From assembly GCA_963695075.1 (NCBI GenBank), contig CAVOFR010000001.1:248001-312000 (forward strand): a stretch of 64,000 nt of DNA, written 5' to 3'. How positions within the stretch are numbered: the stretch's first letter is position 1; every line of letters starts with the position of its first letter. Of the stretch, positions 35,218-43,396 are shown piece by piece. The notes beneath the pieces are model-generated. The model did not search any database. It was not told the origin of the DNA and saw only the letters and a program-made list of their open reading frames with translations. This DNA is from CAWCAL01 sp963695075 (GTDB taxonomy: Bacteria > Actinomycetota > Acidimicrobiia > Acidimicrobiales > CAWCAL01). The position numbers and the translations under genes were made by a program.

Positions 35218-35423
35218 GGCATCGAAAGGTGCCCTCATCCACAGAAAAGGCGAGGTGACCGTCGCCAAAATAACGCGGAGCGTTGTCGAGAAACTTCTCA
35301 GCGAGAGATCGCGAGGGTAAGGTACCGCTCGACCAGGTTCCCGCCACCTGGTAATGGCGACTACTGGGATCCGCCGCCCGGAGTCGCCCGCCGGCGCCCC
35401 ACTGGGGCGCCGGCATTCCTTTT
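35218..35423 (+). ncRNA. Candidate structured RNA leader ending in a terminator-like hairpin, upstream of hisD
   Basis: Successive perfect or near-perfect hairpins are seen. 35218-35233: GGCATC-GAAA-GGTGCC. 35249-35266: GGCGA/TCGCC. 35272-35284: AACGC-GGA-GCGTT. 35301-35312: GCGA-GAGA-TCGC. 35332-35352: ACCAGGT/ACCTGGT. 35356-35388: GGCGACT...CTGGG/CCCGG...AGTCGCC. Last, 35390-35414: 11-bp stem with loop ACT followed by ATTCCTTTT. Two loops are GNRA tetraloops. hisD starts 43 bases later. I cannot match it to a known riboswitch; it may be an attenuator, a stand-alone small RNA or the 3' UTR of nth. Confidence 0.55.
35390..35423 (+). terminator. Intrinsic terminator-like hairpin
   Basis: An 11-bp perfect GC-rich stem (G + CCGGCGCCCC with its complement) closes a 3-base loop and is followed by ATTCCTTTT. 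It lies 260 bases after nth and 43 bases before hisD, so it may terminate nth transcripts or attenuate the his operon. Confidence 0.65.
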
Positions 35424-35465
35424 GGCCTGTGTCGTCGGAGTCGGACCGGTACGCTGACCAGCCCG

Positions 35466-36764
35466 ATGACCGCCCCCGTGCAATCGCTCCTGACCCGACT
35501 CGATGTCCGCGGTCGCAACGAGCTCGACCTTCCGCAGCCGGACCGCGGCTCGACCGAGGACCTGCGTGACGCGACGCGGGCCATCGTCGAAGCCGTGCGC
35601 ACGGGTGGGGACACCGCGGTGCTGCGCTACACCCTCGAGTTCGACGGCGTCGAACTGGCCTCGATGCGGGTACCGCCCCGAGAGGTCGCCGAGGCCTTCG
35701 ACGCACAACCGCAAGAGATGCAAGATGCCCTGCGGGCAGCCGTCGAGCAGATCACGTGGTTCCAGGGCACTCAGGTGCGGCCCCGGCACTCGGTCAGCCG
35801 CAACGGGGTGGTCATCGACGGCTGGTCCCAACCGGTCGACCGGGCCGGCTGCTATGTCCCGGGCGGTCGGGCCCTGTATCCGTCCACGGTGCTCATGACC
35901 GCCATCCCCGCCCGCGTGGCTGGTGTCCCCGAGATCGCGCTCTGCGTGCCGCCGGATCGGTCGGGTTCGGTTCCCGTGGTGACGCTGGCGGCGGCGGCGG
36001 CAGCAGGAGTCGACGAGGTCTATCGGGTGGGTGGGGCCCAGGCGATCGCAGCCATGGCCTACGGGACCGAGTCGATTCCGGCGGTGGACGTGATCGTGGG
36101 GCCCGGCAATCTCCATGTCTCCATGGCCAAACAGATCGTGGCCGGGCGGGTCGGCGTGCCTTCTGCTTTCGCCGGGCCCTCGGAGGTGGTGGTCGTCGCC
36201 GATGCCGACGCCGATCCCCGGCTCGTGGCCATCGATCTCATGGTGCAGGCCGAACACGGACCGGACGGCCTGGCCTGGTTGGTGTGTTGGGACCCCACGG
36301 TGGCCGATCGTGTCGAAGAGGCGCTGGCCGAAGCCGTCGCCGAGGCGCCGCGGGCAGACGACATCGCGGCCACCATGGCCGCCAGCGGGTACAGCGTGGT
36401 TTGTGACGGCCCAGAGCAGGCGGCAGCGGCGGTCAACGAGATCGCTCCGGAACACCTTCAGGTCATGACCGCTGAACCCGAGGCCGTAGTCGGCCGCGTC
36501 CGCCACGCCGGAGCGATCTTCGTGGGCGACACGGCGCCGGCCGCAGCAGGCGATTACTTCGCCGGGCCTAGCCATGTCCTTCCCACCCATCGAACGGCGC
36601 GTTTCTCGGGGGCGCTCGGGGTGGATGACTTCTGCAAGCCGATGCACGTCGTCTCCATCGACTCCGACGGGGTCCGGGCCATGGCTCCGCACATCGAGGC
36701 ACTGGCTGCCGCCGAGGGGCTCGCGGCCCACGCCTTGTCCCTGCGTGCACGGCGAGAGCGATGA
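35466..36764 (+). CDS. hisD: Histidinol dehydrogenase
   Basis: A 432-residue zinc enzyme catalysing the last two oxidations of histidine synthesis. Visible blocks: VDRAGCYVPGGRALYPSTVLMTAIPARVAGV, GGAQAIAAMAYGTESIP, GPGNLHVSMAKQIV, AGPSEVVVVAD and NEIAPEHLQV with the metal/catalytic residues; AGDYFAGPSHVLPT follows. Length is normal. It is the first gene of hisDCBHAF and overlaps hisC by four bases. A structured leader lies directly upstream. Confidence 0.97.
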   Translation: MTAPVQSLLTRLDVRGRNELDLPQPDRGSTEDLRDATRAIVEAVRTGGDTAVLRYTLEFDGVELASMRVPPREVAEAFDAQPQEMQDALRAAVEQITWFQGTQVRPRHSVSRNGVVIDGWSQPVDRAGCYVPGGRALYPSTVLMTAIPARVAGVPEIALCVPPDRSGSVPVVTLAAAAAAGVDEVYRVGGAQAIAAMAYGTESIPAVDVIVGPGNLHVSMAKQIVAGRVGVPSAFAGPSEVVVVADADADPRLVAIDLMVQAEHGPDGLAWLVCWDPTVADRVEEALAEAVAEAPRADDIAATMAASGYSVVCDGPEQAAAAVNEIAPEHLQVMTAEPEAVVGRVRHAGAIFVGDTAPAAAGDYFAGPSHVLPTHRTARFSGALGVDDFCKPMHVVSIDSDGVRAMAPHIEALAAAEGLAAHALSLRARRER

Positions 36765-37873
36765 CCCGGCGTCCGGCCCTGCGATCCGACCTCGAGGGGT
36801 TGTCGGGCTACCACTCGCCACAGATCGATGTCGACGCTCGCCTGAACACCAACGAGTCGCCCGAAGCTCCGCCCATCGCATTCCGACGCGCCGTTGCCGA
36901 TGCCGTCGAGTCCATCGCCTGGCACCGGTACCCCGATCGTGGTGCCGCCGAGCTCAGAGACCGGCTGGCCGAACATCACCGGGTCGATGCGGTGCAGGTG
37001 TTTGCCGCCAATGGTTCCAACGAGGTGCTCCAGACACTTCTGCTCGCCTACGGAGGACCGGGCCGGAGCGCCGCGACCTTCGAGCCCACGTATGCCCTCC
37101 ATCGCCACCTCGCCTCTATCACGGGAACCGGACACCTCACCGGTGAGCGCGACGCCGACTTCGCCGTGACCGAGGCCGAGCTCGATCGGATCCTGGCTCA
37201 TGAACCGGCGATCGTGTTCTTCTGCTCCCCCAACAACCCCACCGGCAACGCGGAGCGCCCCGAGATCGTCCATGCGGCCGCGCGTCGGGTGACCGAATGG
37301 GGCGGTCTTATCGTGGTCGACGAGGCCTACGGGCAGTTCAGCTCGTGGTCGGCGCTGGATCTCGTGGCGCCGGACGCCAATCTCGTCGTCGTTCGGACGT
37401 TCTCCAAGACATGGGCCATGGCGGGGGCCCGGCTCGGATATCTCGTCGGTCCCGACTGGCTCGTCGCCGATCTCGAGAAGGTCGTGTTGCCCTATCACCT
37501 CGACACGGTCACCCAGACCGTCGGCGCGCTCGCCCTCGATCACACCGTCGAGATGGCGGCTCGGGTGGCGCGCCTGGTCGAGCAGCGAGGGCGCGTGTGG
37601 GCGGGCCTGACCGAGTTCGCGGTCGACGTGTGGCCCTCCGAAGCGAACTTCATCCTGTTCCGGCCCCGCGACGCCGACGCTCGTGATGTCTGGCAGGGCC
37701 TCGTCGACCGCTCCGTGCTCGTGCGCGACTGTTCGTCGTGGCCCCGGCTGGCCGGGTGTCTGCGGGTCACCGTCGGTACACCCGAGGAGAACGACCGGTT
37801 CCTCACTTCGCTCGAAGCCGTGCTGGAATCGTTGCGAGCCCCAACGTCGCCGTCGAAACAGGAACCGACATGA
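36761..37873 (+). CDS. hisC: Histidinol-phosphate aminotransferase
   Basis: A 370-residue PLP-dependent class I/II aminotransferase. LNTNESPEAPP, ANGSNEVLQTLLLAYGGPG, FFCSPNNPTGNAERPE, VVDEAYGQF and the PLP lysine in FSKTWAMAGARLGYLVG are all present. It transfers the amino group from glutamate to imidazole acetol phosphate. ATGA overlaps bind it to hisD and hisB. Confidence 0.95.
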   Translation: MTRRPALRSDLEGLSGYHSPQIDVDARLNTNESPEAPPIAFRRAVADAVESIAWHRYPDRGAAELRDRLAEHHRVDAVQVFAANGSNEVLQTLLLAYGGPGRSAATFEPTYALHRHLASITGTGHLTGERDADFAVTEAELDRILAHEPAIVFFCSPNNPTGNAERPEIVHAAARRVTEWGGLIVVDEAYGQFSSWSALDLVAPDANLVVVRTFSKTWAMAGARLGYLVGPDWLVADLEKVVLPYHLDTVTQTVGALALDHTVEMAARVARLVEQRGRVWAGLTEFAVDVWPSEANFILFRPRDADARDVWQGLVDRSVLVRDCSSWPRLAGCLRVTVGTPEENDRFLTSLEAVLESLRAPTSPSKQEPT

Positions 37874-38460
37874 CCAGAGCTGCCGACCGCCGCCGAACCA
37901 CCGGCGAGACCGAAATCGCCATTCAGCTCGACCTGGACGGCGTCGGGGAGGCCGCGAACGCCACGGGCCTGCCCTTCTTCGATCACATGCTCGACCAGTT
38001 GGGCCGCCATGGCGGGTTCAATCTCTCCGTACAGGCCACCGGCGACCTGGCGGTCGACGCTCATCACACCGTCGAGGACACCGGCATCCTGCTGGGTGAG
38101 TGCCTGAACGAGGCGCTGGGGGACAAGGTCGGTGTGCGACGGTTCGCATCGAATGTGGTGCCCCTGGACGAGGCTGCGGTCGAGGTGGTCCTCGATCTGT
38201 CCGGCCGGCCGTACTTCCACTACGACGTCCAACCGCCAGGCGAGAAGATCCTGAGCGACCCGCCCTTCGATCCCCAGCTGATGGAGGAGTTCTGGCGAGC
38301 TCTGGCGACCGCGGCCGGGTTCACGCTGCACATCGTCATGCTTCGGGGTCAGAACACCCACCACATCATCGAGGCATCGACCAAGGGTGTTGCCCGAGCC
38401 CTGCGGGACGCGGTCCGGGTCGAGGGCTTCGACGTGCCCTCGACCAAAGGGGTGCTGTGA
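37870..38460 (+). CDS. hisB: Imidazoleglycerol-phosphate dehydratase
   Basis: A 196-residue monofunctional HisB without the phosphatase domain of enterobacterial HisB. The two duplicated metal-binding halves show FFDHMLDQLGRHGGF and DAHHTVEDTGILLGE, then HHIIEASTKGVARALRDAV. It dehydrates imidazole glycerol phosphate. It starts in the hisC stop codon, and hisH follows after 19 bases. Confidence 0.97.
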   Translation: MTRAADRRRTTGETEIAIQLDLDGVGEAANATGLPFFDHMLDQLGRHGGFNLSVQATGDLAVDAHHTVEDTGILLGECLNEALGDKVGVRRFASNVVPLDEAAVEVVLDLSGRPYFHYDVQPPGEKILSDPPFDPQLMEEFWRALATAAGFTLHIVMLRGQNTHHIIEASTKGVARALRDAVRVEGFDVPSTKGVL

Positions 38461-38479
38461 CCGCGGCCGAGGGACGGCG

Positions 38480-39118
38480 GTGAGTGATCGACCGCTCGTG
38501 GCGGTACTCGACTATGGCATCGGCAATCTGCGATCGGCCGAGAAGTCGCTGGCCCGGGTCGGCGCTGATGCCCATCTCACCGCCGACCGTGGGCTCATCG
38601 CCGACGCGGCCGGTGTGGTCCTTCCCGGCGTCGGATCGTTCGGTCGATGCATGGAGGAGCTCCGAGCCTCCGGGCTCGACGAGGTCGCGGTCGCGGCCGT
38701 CGCCGATGGGCGGCCGTTCCTGGGGATCTGTATCGGAATGCAACTGCTCTACCGGGCATCGGAGGAATCGCCCGACAGCGGCGGTCTGGGCATCATCGAT
38801 GCCGATGTGGTCCGGATGAACGACCGGGTGAGGCTTCCGCAGATGCAGTGGAATGTCCTGCATGGTCCTGACGGCTCGGGCCATCCTGGCCACGCCATGT
38901 TCGCCGGCTTGGCCGAACCGGCCTGGATGTACTTCGTGCACGGCTATTCCGCTGTGAGCACAGTCGACGTGGTGGCGACCTGTGACTACGGCGGGCCGAT
39001 CGTCGCCGCCGTCGCCCGTGATCGTCTCTGGGCCACGCAGTTCCACCCCGAGAAGTCGGGGACCAACGGCCTGGCGATGCTGGCCAACTTCCTCCATGGG
39101 TTGGAGCAGTCGTCGTGA
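38480..39118 (+). CDS. hisH: Imidazole glycerol phosphate synthase, glutaminase subunit
   Basis: A 212-residue class I glutamine amidotransferase. LDYGIGNLRSAEKSLARVG, LPGVGSFGRCMEEL, nucleophile Cys in FLGICIGMQLLY, and the His/Glu pair in TQFHPEKSG. It supplies ammonia to HisF. Start GTG 38480, with GAGGGA just upstream. It overlaps hisA by four bases. Confidence 0.95.
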   Translation: MSDRPLVAVLDYGIGNLRSAEKSLARVGADAHLTADRGLIADAAGVVLPGVGSFGRCMEELRASGLDEVAVAAVADGRPFLGICIGMQLLYRASEESPDSGGLGIIDADVVRMNDRVRLPQMQWNVLHGPDGSGHPGHAMFAGLAEPAWMYFVHGYSAVSTVDVVATCDYGGPIVAAVARDRLWATQFHPEKSGTNGLAMLANFLHGLEQSS

Positions 39119-39858
39119 CCCACCGACTGGAGGCCCTGCCGGCCATCGACCTCCGCGGTGGCCGGTGCGTGCGGCTCTATCAGGGTGACTTCGACCGTGA
39201 GACGGTATACGGCGACGATCCCGTGGCCCAGGCTCGAGCGTTCGAGGCCGAAGGGGCAGACTGGATCCACGTCGTCGACCTGGACGCCGCTCGTACCGGT
39301 GAGGGGGCCAATCGCTCGGTCATCCGGGACATCGCGGCCGCGGTCGACGTCCCGGTGCAGTGTGGCGGCGGCGTGCGGTCCGAGGCCGACGTCGCGGCTC
39401 TGGCCGAATGCGGCGTGAGCAGAGTGGTGATCGGCACCGCAGCGCTCGAGCAACCCGACCTGGTCGCTCGGGTCGCTGCGACCCGGTCGGTGGCGGTCGG
39501 AATCGACGCCCGCGGCGATGACGTGGCGGTGCACGGCTGGGCGGCGGGAAGCGGTCGCAGTCCGGTGGAAGTGGCCCGTCAATTCAGCGAGGTGGGTGTC
39601 GACGCCCTGGTCGTCACCGAGATAAGTAGGGACGGGACCATGGAAGGGGCCGACACCGAGGGGCTGCGCCGCATCCTCGAGGCCACCGACTGTTCGGTCA
39701 TCGCCTCCGGTGGGATCGGATCGCTCGATCATCTTCGAGCCCTCGGCGATCTGACCGGGGCGGGCCGCTCGCTGGGTGGTGTCATCATGGGTCGGGCGCT
39801 CTACGAACGAGCCTTCACCTTGACCGAGGCCGTAGCCGTTCTCGGCGGTGCAGCATGA
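39115..39858 (+). CDS. hisA: ProFAR isomerase, HisA/PriA type
   Basis: A 247-residue TIM-barrel isomerase: PAIDLRGGRCVRLYQGDF (first catalytic Asp), WIHVVDLDAARTG, VQCGGGVRSEADV, VVTEISRDGTMEGAD (second catalytic Asp) and IASGGIGSLDHL. Many actinobacteria use this protein as PriA, which also does the TrpF step; sequence alone does not settle that here. Start GTG 39115 in GTGA overlap with hisH, and it overlaps hisF by four bases. Confidence 0.94.
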   Translation: MTHRLEALPAIDLRGGRCVRLYQGDFDRETVYGDDPVAQARAFEAEGADWIHVVDLDAARTGEGANRSVIRDIAAAVDVPVQCGGGVRSEADVAALAECGVSRVVIGTAALEQPDLVARVAATRSVAVGIDARGDDVAVHGWAAGSGRSPVEVARQFSEVGVDALVVTEISRDGTMEGADTEGLRRILEATDCSVIASGGIGSLDHLRALGDLTGAGRSLGGVIMGRALYERAFTLTEAVAVLGGAA

Positions 39859-40616
39859 GGGCCATTCGCGTGATCCCGTGTCTCGACGTCGACGAGGGCC
39901 GGGTCGTCAAGGGCGTGAACTTCGTCGACCTGGTCGATGCCGGCGATCCGGTGGAACTGGCTGCCCGCTACGACCTCGAGGGTGCCGACGAGGTCGTGTT
40001 TCTCGACATCACCGCCTCGTCCGATCAGCGCGAGACCATCCTCGATGTGGTCCGCCGGACCGCGGACGAGGTCTTCATCCCCTTCACCGTCGGCGGCGGG
40101 ATTCGATCGGTCGAAGACGCCCGGCAGATTCTCCGGGCGGGCGCCGACAAGGTCGCGGTCAACACCGCCGCCGTCCAGCGACCGGAGCTGGTGGCCGAGT
40201 TGAGCAACGAGTTCGGCGCCCAGTGCGTGGTTGTCGCCATCGACGCTCGGAGGGGGACCCACCCCAAGTTCGAAGTGTTCCTCCACGGTGGCCGCACCTC
40301 CACCGGGATCGACGCCTTGACATGGGCGTCCCGAGCCGAGTCCCTGGGTGCGGGCGAGTTGTTGGTCACGTCGATGGACCGGGACGGGACCAGGGACGGA
40401 TTCGACACCGAGCTCACCGCCGCGATGGTCGAGGCCACCAATGTGCCGGTCATCGCATCCGGCGGCGTGGGGGAGCTGGGCCATCTGGCCACGGGGGTGA
40501 CCGAGGGGCACGCCGACGCCGTGTTGGCCGCCTCGATCTTCCATTTCGCCGAACACTCCGTGGCCGACGCCAAGGCCGCCCTGGCCGACGCCGGCATAAC
40601 CGTCCGCCCCGCCTGA
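39855..40616 (+). CDS. hisF: Imidazole glycerol phosphate synthase, cyclase subunit
   Basis: A 253-residue TIM barrel. IPCLDVDEGRVVKGVNFVDL (catalytic Asp), VFLDITASSDQR, FTVGGGIRSVEDA, VVAIDARR, LLVTSMDRDGTRDGFD (second Asp) and IASGGVGELGHL. It forms the HisHF complex. Its TGA stop at 40614-40616 is also the first three bases of a palindromic element. No hisIE or hisG follows, so the pathway is split. Confidence 0.97.
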   Translation: MRAIRVIPCLDVDEGRVVKGVNFVDLVDAGDPVELAARYDLEGADEVVFLDITASSDQRETILDVVRRTADEVFIPFTVGGGIRSVEDARQILRAGADKVAVNTAAVQRPELVAELSNEFGAQCVVVAIDARRGTHPKFEVFLHGGRTSTGIDALTWASRAESLGAGELLVTSMDRDGTRDGFDTELTAAMVEATNVPVIASGGVGELGHLATGVTEGHADAVLAASIFHFAEHSVADAKAALADAGITVRPA

Positions 40617-40651
40617 GTGCGTTACCCGGGGACAGACCCCGAACGCACTCA
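40614..40651 (+). repeat. Palindromic element, copy 1, beginning at the hisF stop codon
   Basis: TGAGTGCGTT (40614-40623) pairs with AACGCACTCA (40642-40651), with an inner CGGGG/CCCCG stem around ACAGA and a 3-base bulge. A second small hairpin GGTG-CCTGA-CACC follows at 40652-40664. A near-identical element lies at 60755-60795 in the same relation to a stop codon. Confidence 0.85.
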
Positions 40652-40701
40652 GGTGCCTGACACCCGGTAGCGCGCTGGCCCGGAGTGCTGGCGGAGTCGG
40701 G

Positions 40702-41334
40702 TCAGGTCAGGTCGTCGAACGCGGCGAGGGTCCGTTCCACGACGCCCTGAGCGGCGCCGGCGAGCGAGTGATCCGTTCCCGGGATCGACTCGACCGCGGT
40801 CGCGGTCCAGCCCCCGACGGCGGCGCGGGCCACCTCGGGTGGCGCGAACTGGTCGTGTTCCGGGGCGAGGATCAGGGTGGGACGGTCGTCGCAGCCGGCC
40901 GGTGTGTCGGCCGGACGTTGGGCGGCCGGCGGGGCGACGGCGACCCATCCGGTGATGTGCGGCGACCGGTGAGCCAGCAGGATCTCCGCTCCGAATGACC
41001 ACCCGGCAGCGATGAGGGGGAGGCGACCGGTCTCGGGAAGTGCGTCGACGGCCGCGTCGATGTCGATGTGTTCGAGCTCGCCCCCGGTATGGGTCCCACC
41101 GGACTCTCCACCGCCGCGGAAGTCGAATCGGATGGTGATGATGCCGGCCGCCGGGAGCGCTCGGAACCACGAATCGATCAGGTGGACCCGGCGACTGCCG
41201 CCGAAGCTGGGGTGGGGGTGAGCGAGAACCGCAAGGCCTCGGGGATCGGGAACGGTTGCGAGATCGGCCGCGAGCTCGACGCCGTCGGTCGTGACCAATC
41301 GCGGATGGATGATCGTCGGTGTTGCGTCGGGCAT
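40702..41334 (-). CDS. Alpha/beta hydrolase (dienelactone-hydrolase-like)
   Basis: A 210-residue hydrolase. LAVLAHPHPSFGGSRR contains the oxyanion region, FDFRGGGESGG a conserved turn, AAGWSFGAEILLAH the nucleophile elbow (GWSFG), LILAPEHDQFAPP the acid and PGTDHSLAG the catalytic His. The pattern matches small prokaryotic serine hydrolases annotated as alpha/beta or YtpA-like. Start ATG 41334, 24 bases from the divergent groES-like gene. Confidence 0.88.
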   Translation of the reverse strand: MPDATPTIIHPRLVTTDGVELAADLATVPDPRGLAVLAHPHPSFGGSRRVHLIDSWFRALPAAGIITIRFDFRGGGESGGTHTGGELEHIDIDAAVDALPETGRLPLIAAGWSFGAEILLAHRSPHITGWVAVAPPAAQRPADTPAGCDDRPTLILAPEHDQFAPPEVARAAVGGWTATAVESIPGTDHSLAGAAQGVVERTLAAFDDLT

Positions 41335-41358
41335 CGAAGAGAACGGTAGCGTCGAGCC

Positions 41359-41766
41359 ATGGGATCGGACCCTCCAACGTCGCCAGCCTCTCGATCCTCG
41401 GATCGCGTGGCGGGGACCGACGAGCACTCGATGGGGCCCGACACCGGTGCCGAGAAGCTCCCCATCAAGATGCTCAACGACCGGATCCTCGTGCAGATCA
41501 ACAGCCCGGACGGAGAGAGGCAGTCCCGGGGCGGCATCCTGATCCCCGCCACGGCGCAGATCGGGAAGCGACTCACGTGGGCTGCGGTCGTAGCGGTCGG
41601 GCCCAACGTCCGCTCGGTCGAGGATCGTGACCACGTGCTGTTCAATCCCGAGGATCTGTACGAGGTCGAGGTGGGTGGCGAGGACTACATCATCCTGCGT
41701 GAGCGTGACATCCACGCCGTGGCCGCCGAACGCCTCGACGAGGGCTCGACCGGGCTCTACCTGTAG
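41359..41766 (+). CDS. groES: GroES-family co-chaperonin
   Basis: Up to 135 residues. From residue ~33 the sequence is GroES: KLPIKMLNDRILVQI, GGILIPATAQ, WAAVVAVGPN, VLFNPEDLYEVEVGGEDYIILRERDIHAV. The first ~25-30 residues are extra and disordered-looking, so ATG 41431 (MGPDTGAEKLPIK) may be the true start. It is not beside a groEL, and the mobile-loop region (ERQSRGGILIP) is short and atypical. It may serve a remote GroEL or be a divergent paralogue. Confidence 0.85.
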   Translation: MGSDPPTSPASRSSDRVAGTDEHSMGPDTGAEKLPIKMLNDRILVQINSPDGERQSRGGILIPATAQIGKRLTWAAVVAVGPNVRSVEDRDHVLFNPEDLYEVEVGGEDYIILRERDIHAVAAERLDEGSTGLYL

Positions 41767-41845
41767 CACCACCCGAACTTTGTGCCTTGGCTCGCATATG
41801 GGTACCGCCAGCGCACAGAGTTGAGATGTGGGCCCGGAGTTGGCC

Positions 41846-42654
41846 TCATCTACCAGGCGTGAGGTGGCTCGCCATCCAGTCGACGGCGTGCTCGACGAGA
41901 TCGACAGCGTCGATGAGTTCACTCCTCGCATGTCCAACGGTGCCGGTGCGGGCGCGACCGGTTTCGAGGTACGAGCGCAGGATCGTGGCGAAATAGTCCT
42001 CGCCGGGGTGCTCGACGATGCCGTTCGTGTCGTCGAGGGCTTCGATGACACGCACCTCGGGGCCGGTCGGCGTGGCGACGAGGCGATGGCGGCGTACCCG
42101 CCTCTTGTCGGGCACTGGGGCGAGGTATTCCGCATAGTGGAGGAGCGTGACCGTGTCGGAATCGGCGCCGATCCGCAGCACCTTGCCACCGCGTCGAACG
42201 AGGCGCTCGAGTGCCGACCCGGGCCCGTAGTAGTCGTCCCACGGTGGGTCGGCGGCGAGCGGAGCGGCGAGGTGGCCGCGGGCGGCGAAGCGACCTTCGG
42301 GATGGTCCGTCACCAGGGTGCCCGGGAGTTGTCGGAAGACCTCGGCGAGGGTCCCCACATCCGGTTCGGCGGGGGTGCGCCAGGCGTCGAATGGTTCGGC
42401 GCCGGAGAGGAGCTCCGCCCGGTCCGATTCGGGGCGTTCGTTGACCCAGGTTCGGTCGTCGCGAGCGCCGAGAACCATGAGCAGGGTGCCGGTCGGTCCT
42501 ACAGCCCGGTCGAGCGCAGCGATCAACCCCTCGGCCCCACCTCGACCGGACCGACTGCTCGGAGCGACGCGTGCACCATCACGACGTCACGATCATCGAT
42601 CCCCAGTCCGGTGAGGTCGGAGGCCAGACGGTCGATGGTCAGCACGGTTGCCAC
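41846..42654 (-). pseudogene. Frameshifted aminoglycoside 3-N-acetyltransferase-like gene (AAC(3) family)
   Basis: Two adjacent minus-strand frames together make one AAC(3)/antibiotic_NAT protein. From 42654 (or GTG 42645) the first frame gives DDRDVVMVHASLRAVGPVE and stops at 42523. The second frame continues GGAEGLIAALDRAVGPTGTLLM, then TPAEPDVGTLAEVFRQLPG and IGADSDTVTLLHYAEYLAP, ending at 41846. A single missing G near 42535 would explain the break. It is a true frameshift mutation or a sequencing error. Family members acetylate aminoglycosides using acetyl-CoA, but chromosomal members in soil and marine bacteria have unknown substrates. Confidence 0.85.
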
Positions 42655-42665
42655 GCGGTGGTCGA

Positions 42666-43316
42666 TCAGAGCGAAGGCAGGACGAAGAACTGGATGCAGG
42701 CCAGGTGGGACAGGCCGCCGGCGATGGTCAGGAGGTGGAACACCTCGTGGTAGCCGAAGGTCGCAGGCCACGGGTCCGGTCGTTGCAGGGCGTACACGGC
42801 CGCGCCAGCCGAGTAGAAGAGTCCTCCGAGAAGGAGGAGGACGAACCCGCCGGCACCGAGTGCGTCCCAGAGCTGGGGGAGTGCGGCGACCGCAATCCAG
42901 CCGACCACGACGTACGCGGTGGCCGTGACCCATTTCGGCGCGTCGATCCAGAAGACCTTGGCGACGATGCCGAGCACCGCTCCGGTCCAGACGAGAAGCA
43001 ACACCCAGAAGCGCAGCGGACCGGTCAGCATGAGTCCAGCGACGGCCGTGTAGGTCCCGGCGATGGCCAGGAAGATCGTCGAGTGGTCGAGTCGGCGCAT
43101 GATCCGTCGGGCGTCGGGTGACCACGTCGGACGATGGAAGAGCGCACTCACGCCGAACATGGCCGTCATGCACAGGAGGTAGACGAGAAGCTCCGGGTAG
43201 GCCGCTCTCGGCGCGGTGAACGCCACCGCGAGACCGACGACCACCGACGCGTAGAACGACACCTCGTGGGAAACCCCCCGAAACCGGGGCTTGACCGGTG
43301 TCGTGTCCGCGTCCAC
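42666..43316 (-). CDS. Hemolysin III/PAQR-family membrane protein
   Basis: A 216-residue protein with seven hydrophobic helices. The PAQR hallmarks are SALFHRPTW in TM2, RRLDHSTIFLAIAGTYTAV in TM3 and HEVFHLLTIAGGLSH near the C-terminus; these Ser/His/Asp residues form the metal site. Bacterial members are called hemolysin III, although the true role is unclear. GTG 43316 is the start. The aac(3)-like frame begins 11 bases downstream on the same strand. Confidence 0.92.
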   Translation of the reverse strand: MDADTTPVKPRFRGVSHEVSFYASVVVGLAVAFTAPRAAYPELLVYLLCMTAMFGVSALFHRPTWSPDARRIMRRLDHSTIFLAIAGTYTAVAGLMLTGPLRFWVLLLVWTGAVLGIVAKVFWIDAPKWVTATAYVVVGWIAVAALPQLWDALGAGGFVLLLLGGLFYSAGAAVYALQRPDPWPATFGYHEVFHLLTIAGGLSHLACIQFFVLPSL

Positions 43317-43334
43317 GTCGCGACTCTACGCCGC

Positions 43335-43363
43335 TTGACACCAGGCTGAAGGACCCGTAGTTT
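43335..43363 (+). promoter_or_regulatory. Strong candidate promoter for ArsR-SRPBCC operon 1
   Basis: TTGACA at 43335-43340 and TAGTTT at 43358-43363 with 17 bases between. The ArsR gene starts 32 bases downstream. Confidence 0.6.
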
Positions 43364-43370
43364 ATGGAAA

Positions 43371-43396
43371 AGTTAATTAAGCAGTCCGTTAAGTAT
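43371..43396. promoter_or_regulatory. Candidate ArsR operator, locus 1
   Basis: An AT-rich island in GC-rich DNA. It holds AGTTAATTA and CGTTAAGTA as direct repeats 16 bases apart, between the promoter and the ArsR start. A matching pair with the same 16-base period lies upstream of the second ArsR gene at 49671-49696. Confidence 0.5.

Noticed and set aside
35312..35330. T-box-like GGTACCGC motif in the hisD leader
   Set aside because: The UGGN bases that would pair with the tRNA acceptor end are not in the right place (AAGGTACC), and no specifier-loop structure is evident; kept only as an unclassified structured RNA.
40702..42189. 495-residue version of the alpha/beta hydrolase
   Set aside because: Its upstream half is antisense to groES and the AAC(3)-like gene; the hydrolase fold begins at ATG 41334.
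41846..42654. Programmed ribosomal frameshift in the AAC(3)-like gene
   Set aside because: No heptameric slippery sequence with a clear downstream structure was seen; a one-base loss is the simpler explanation.
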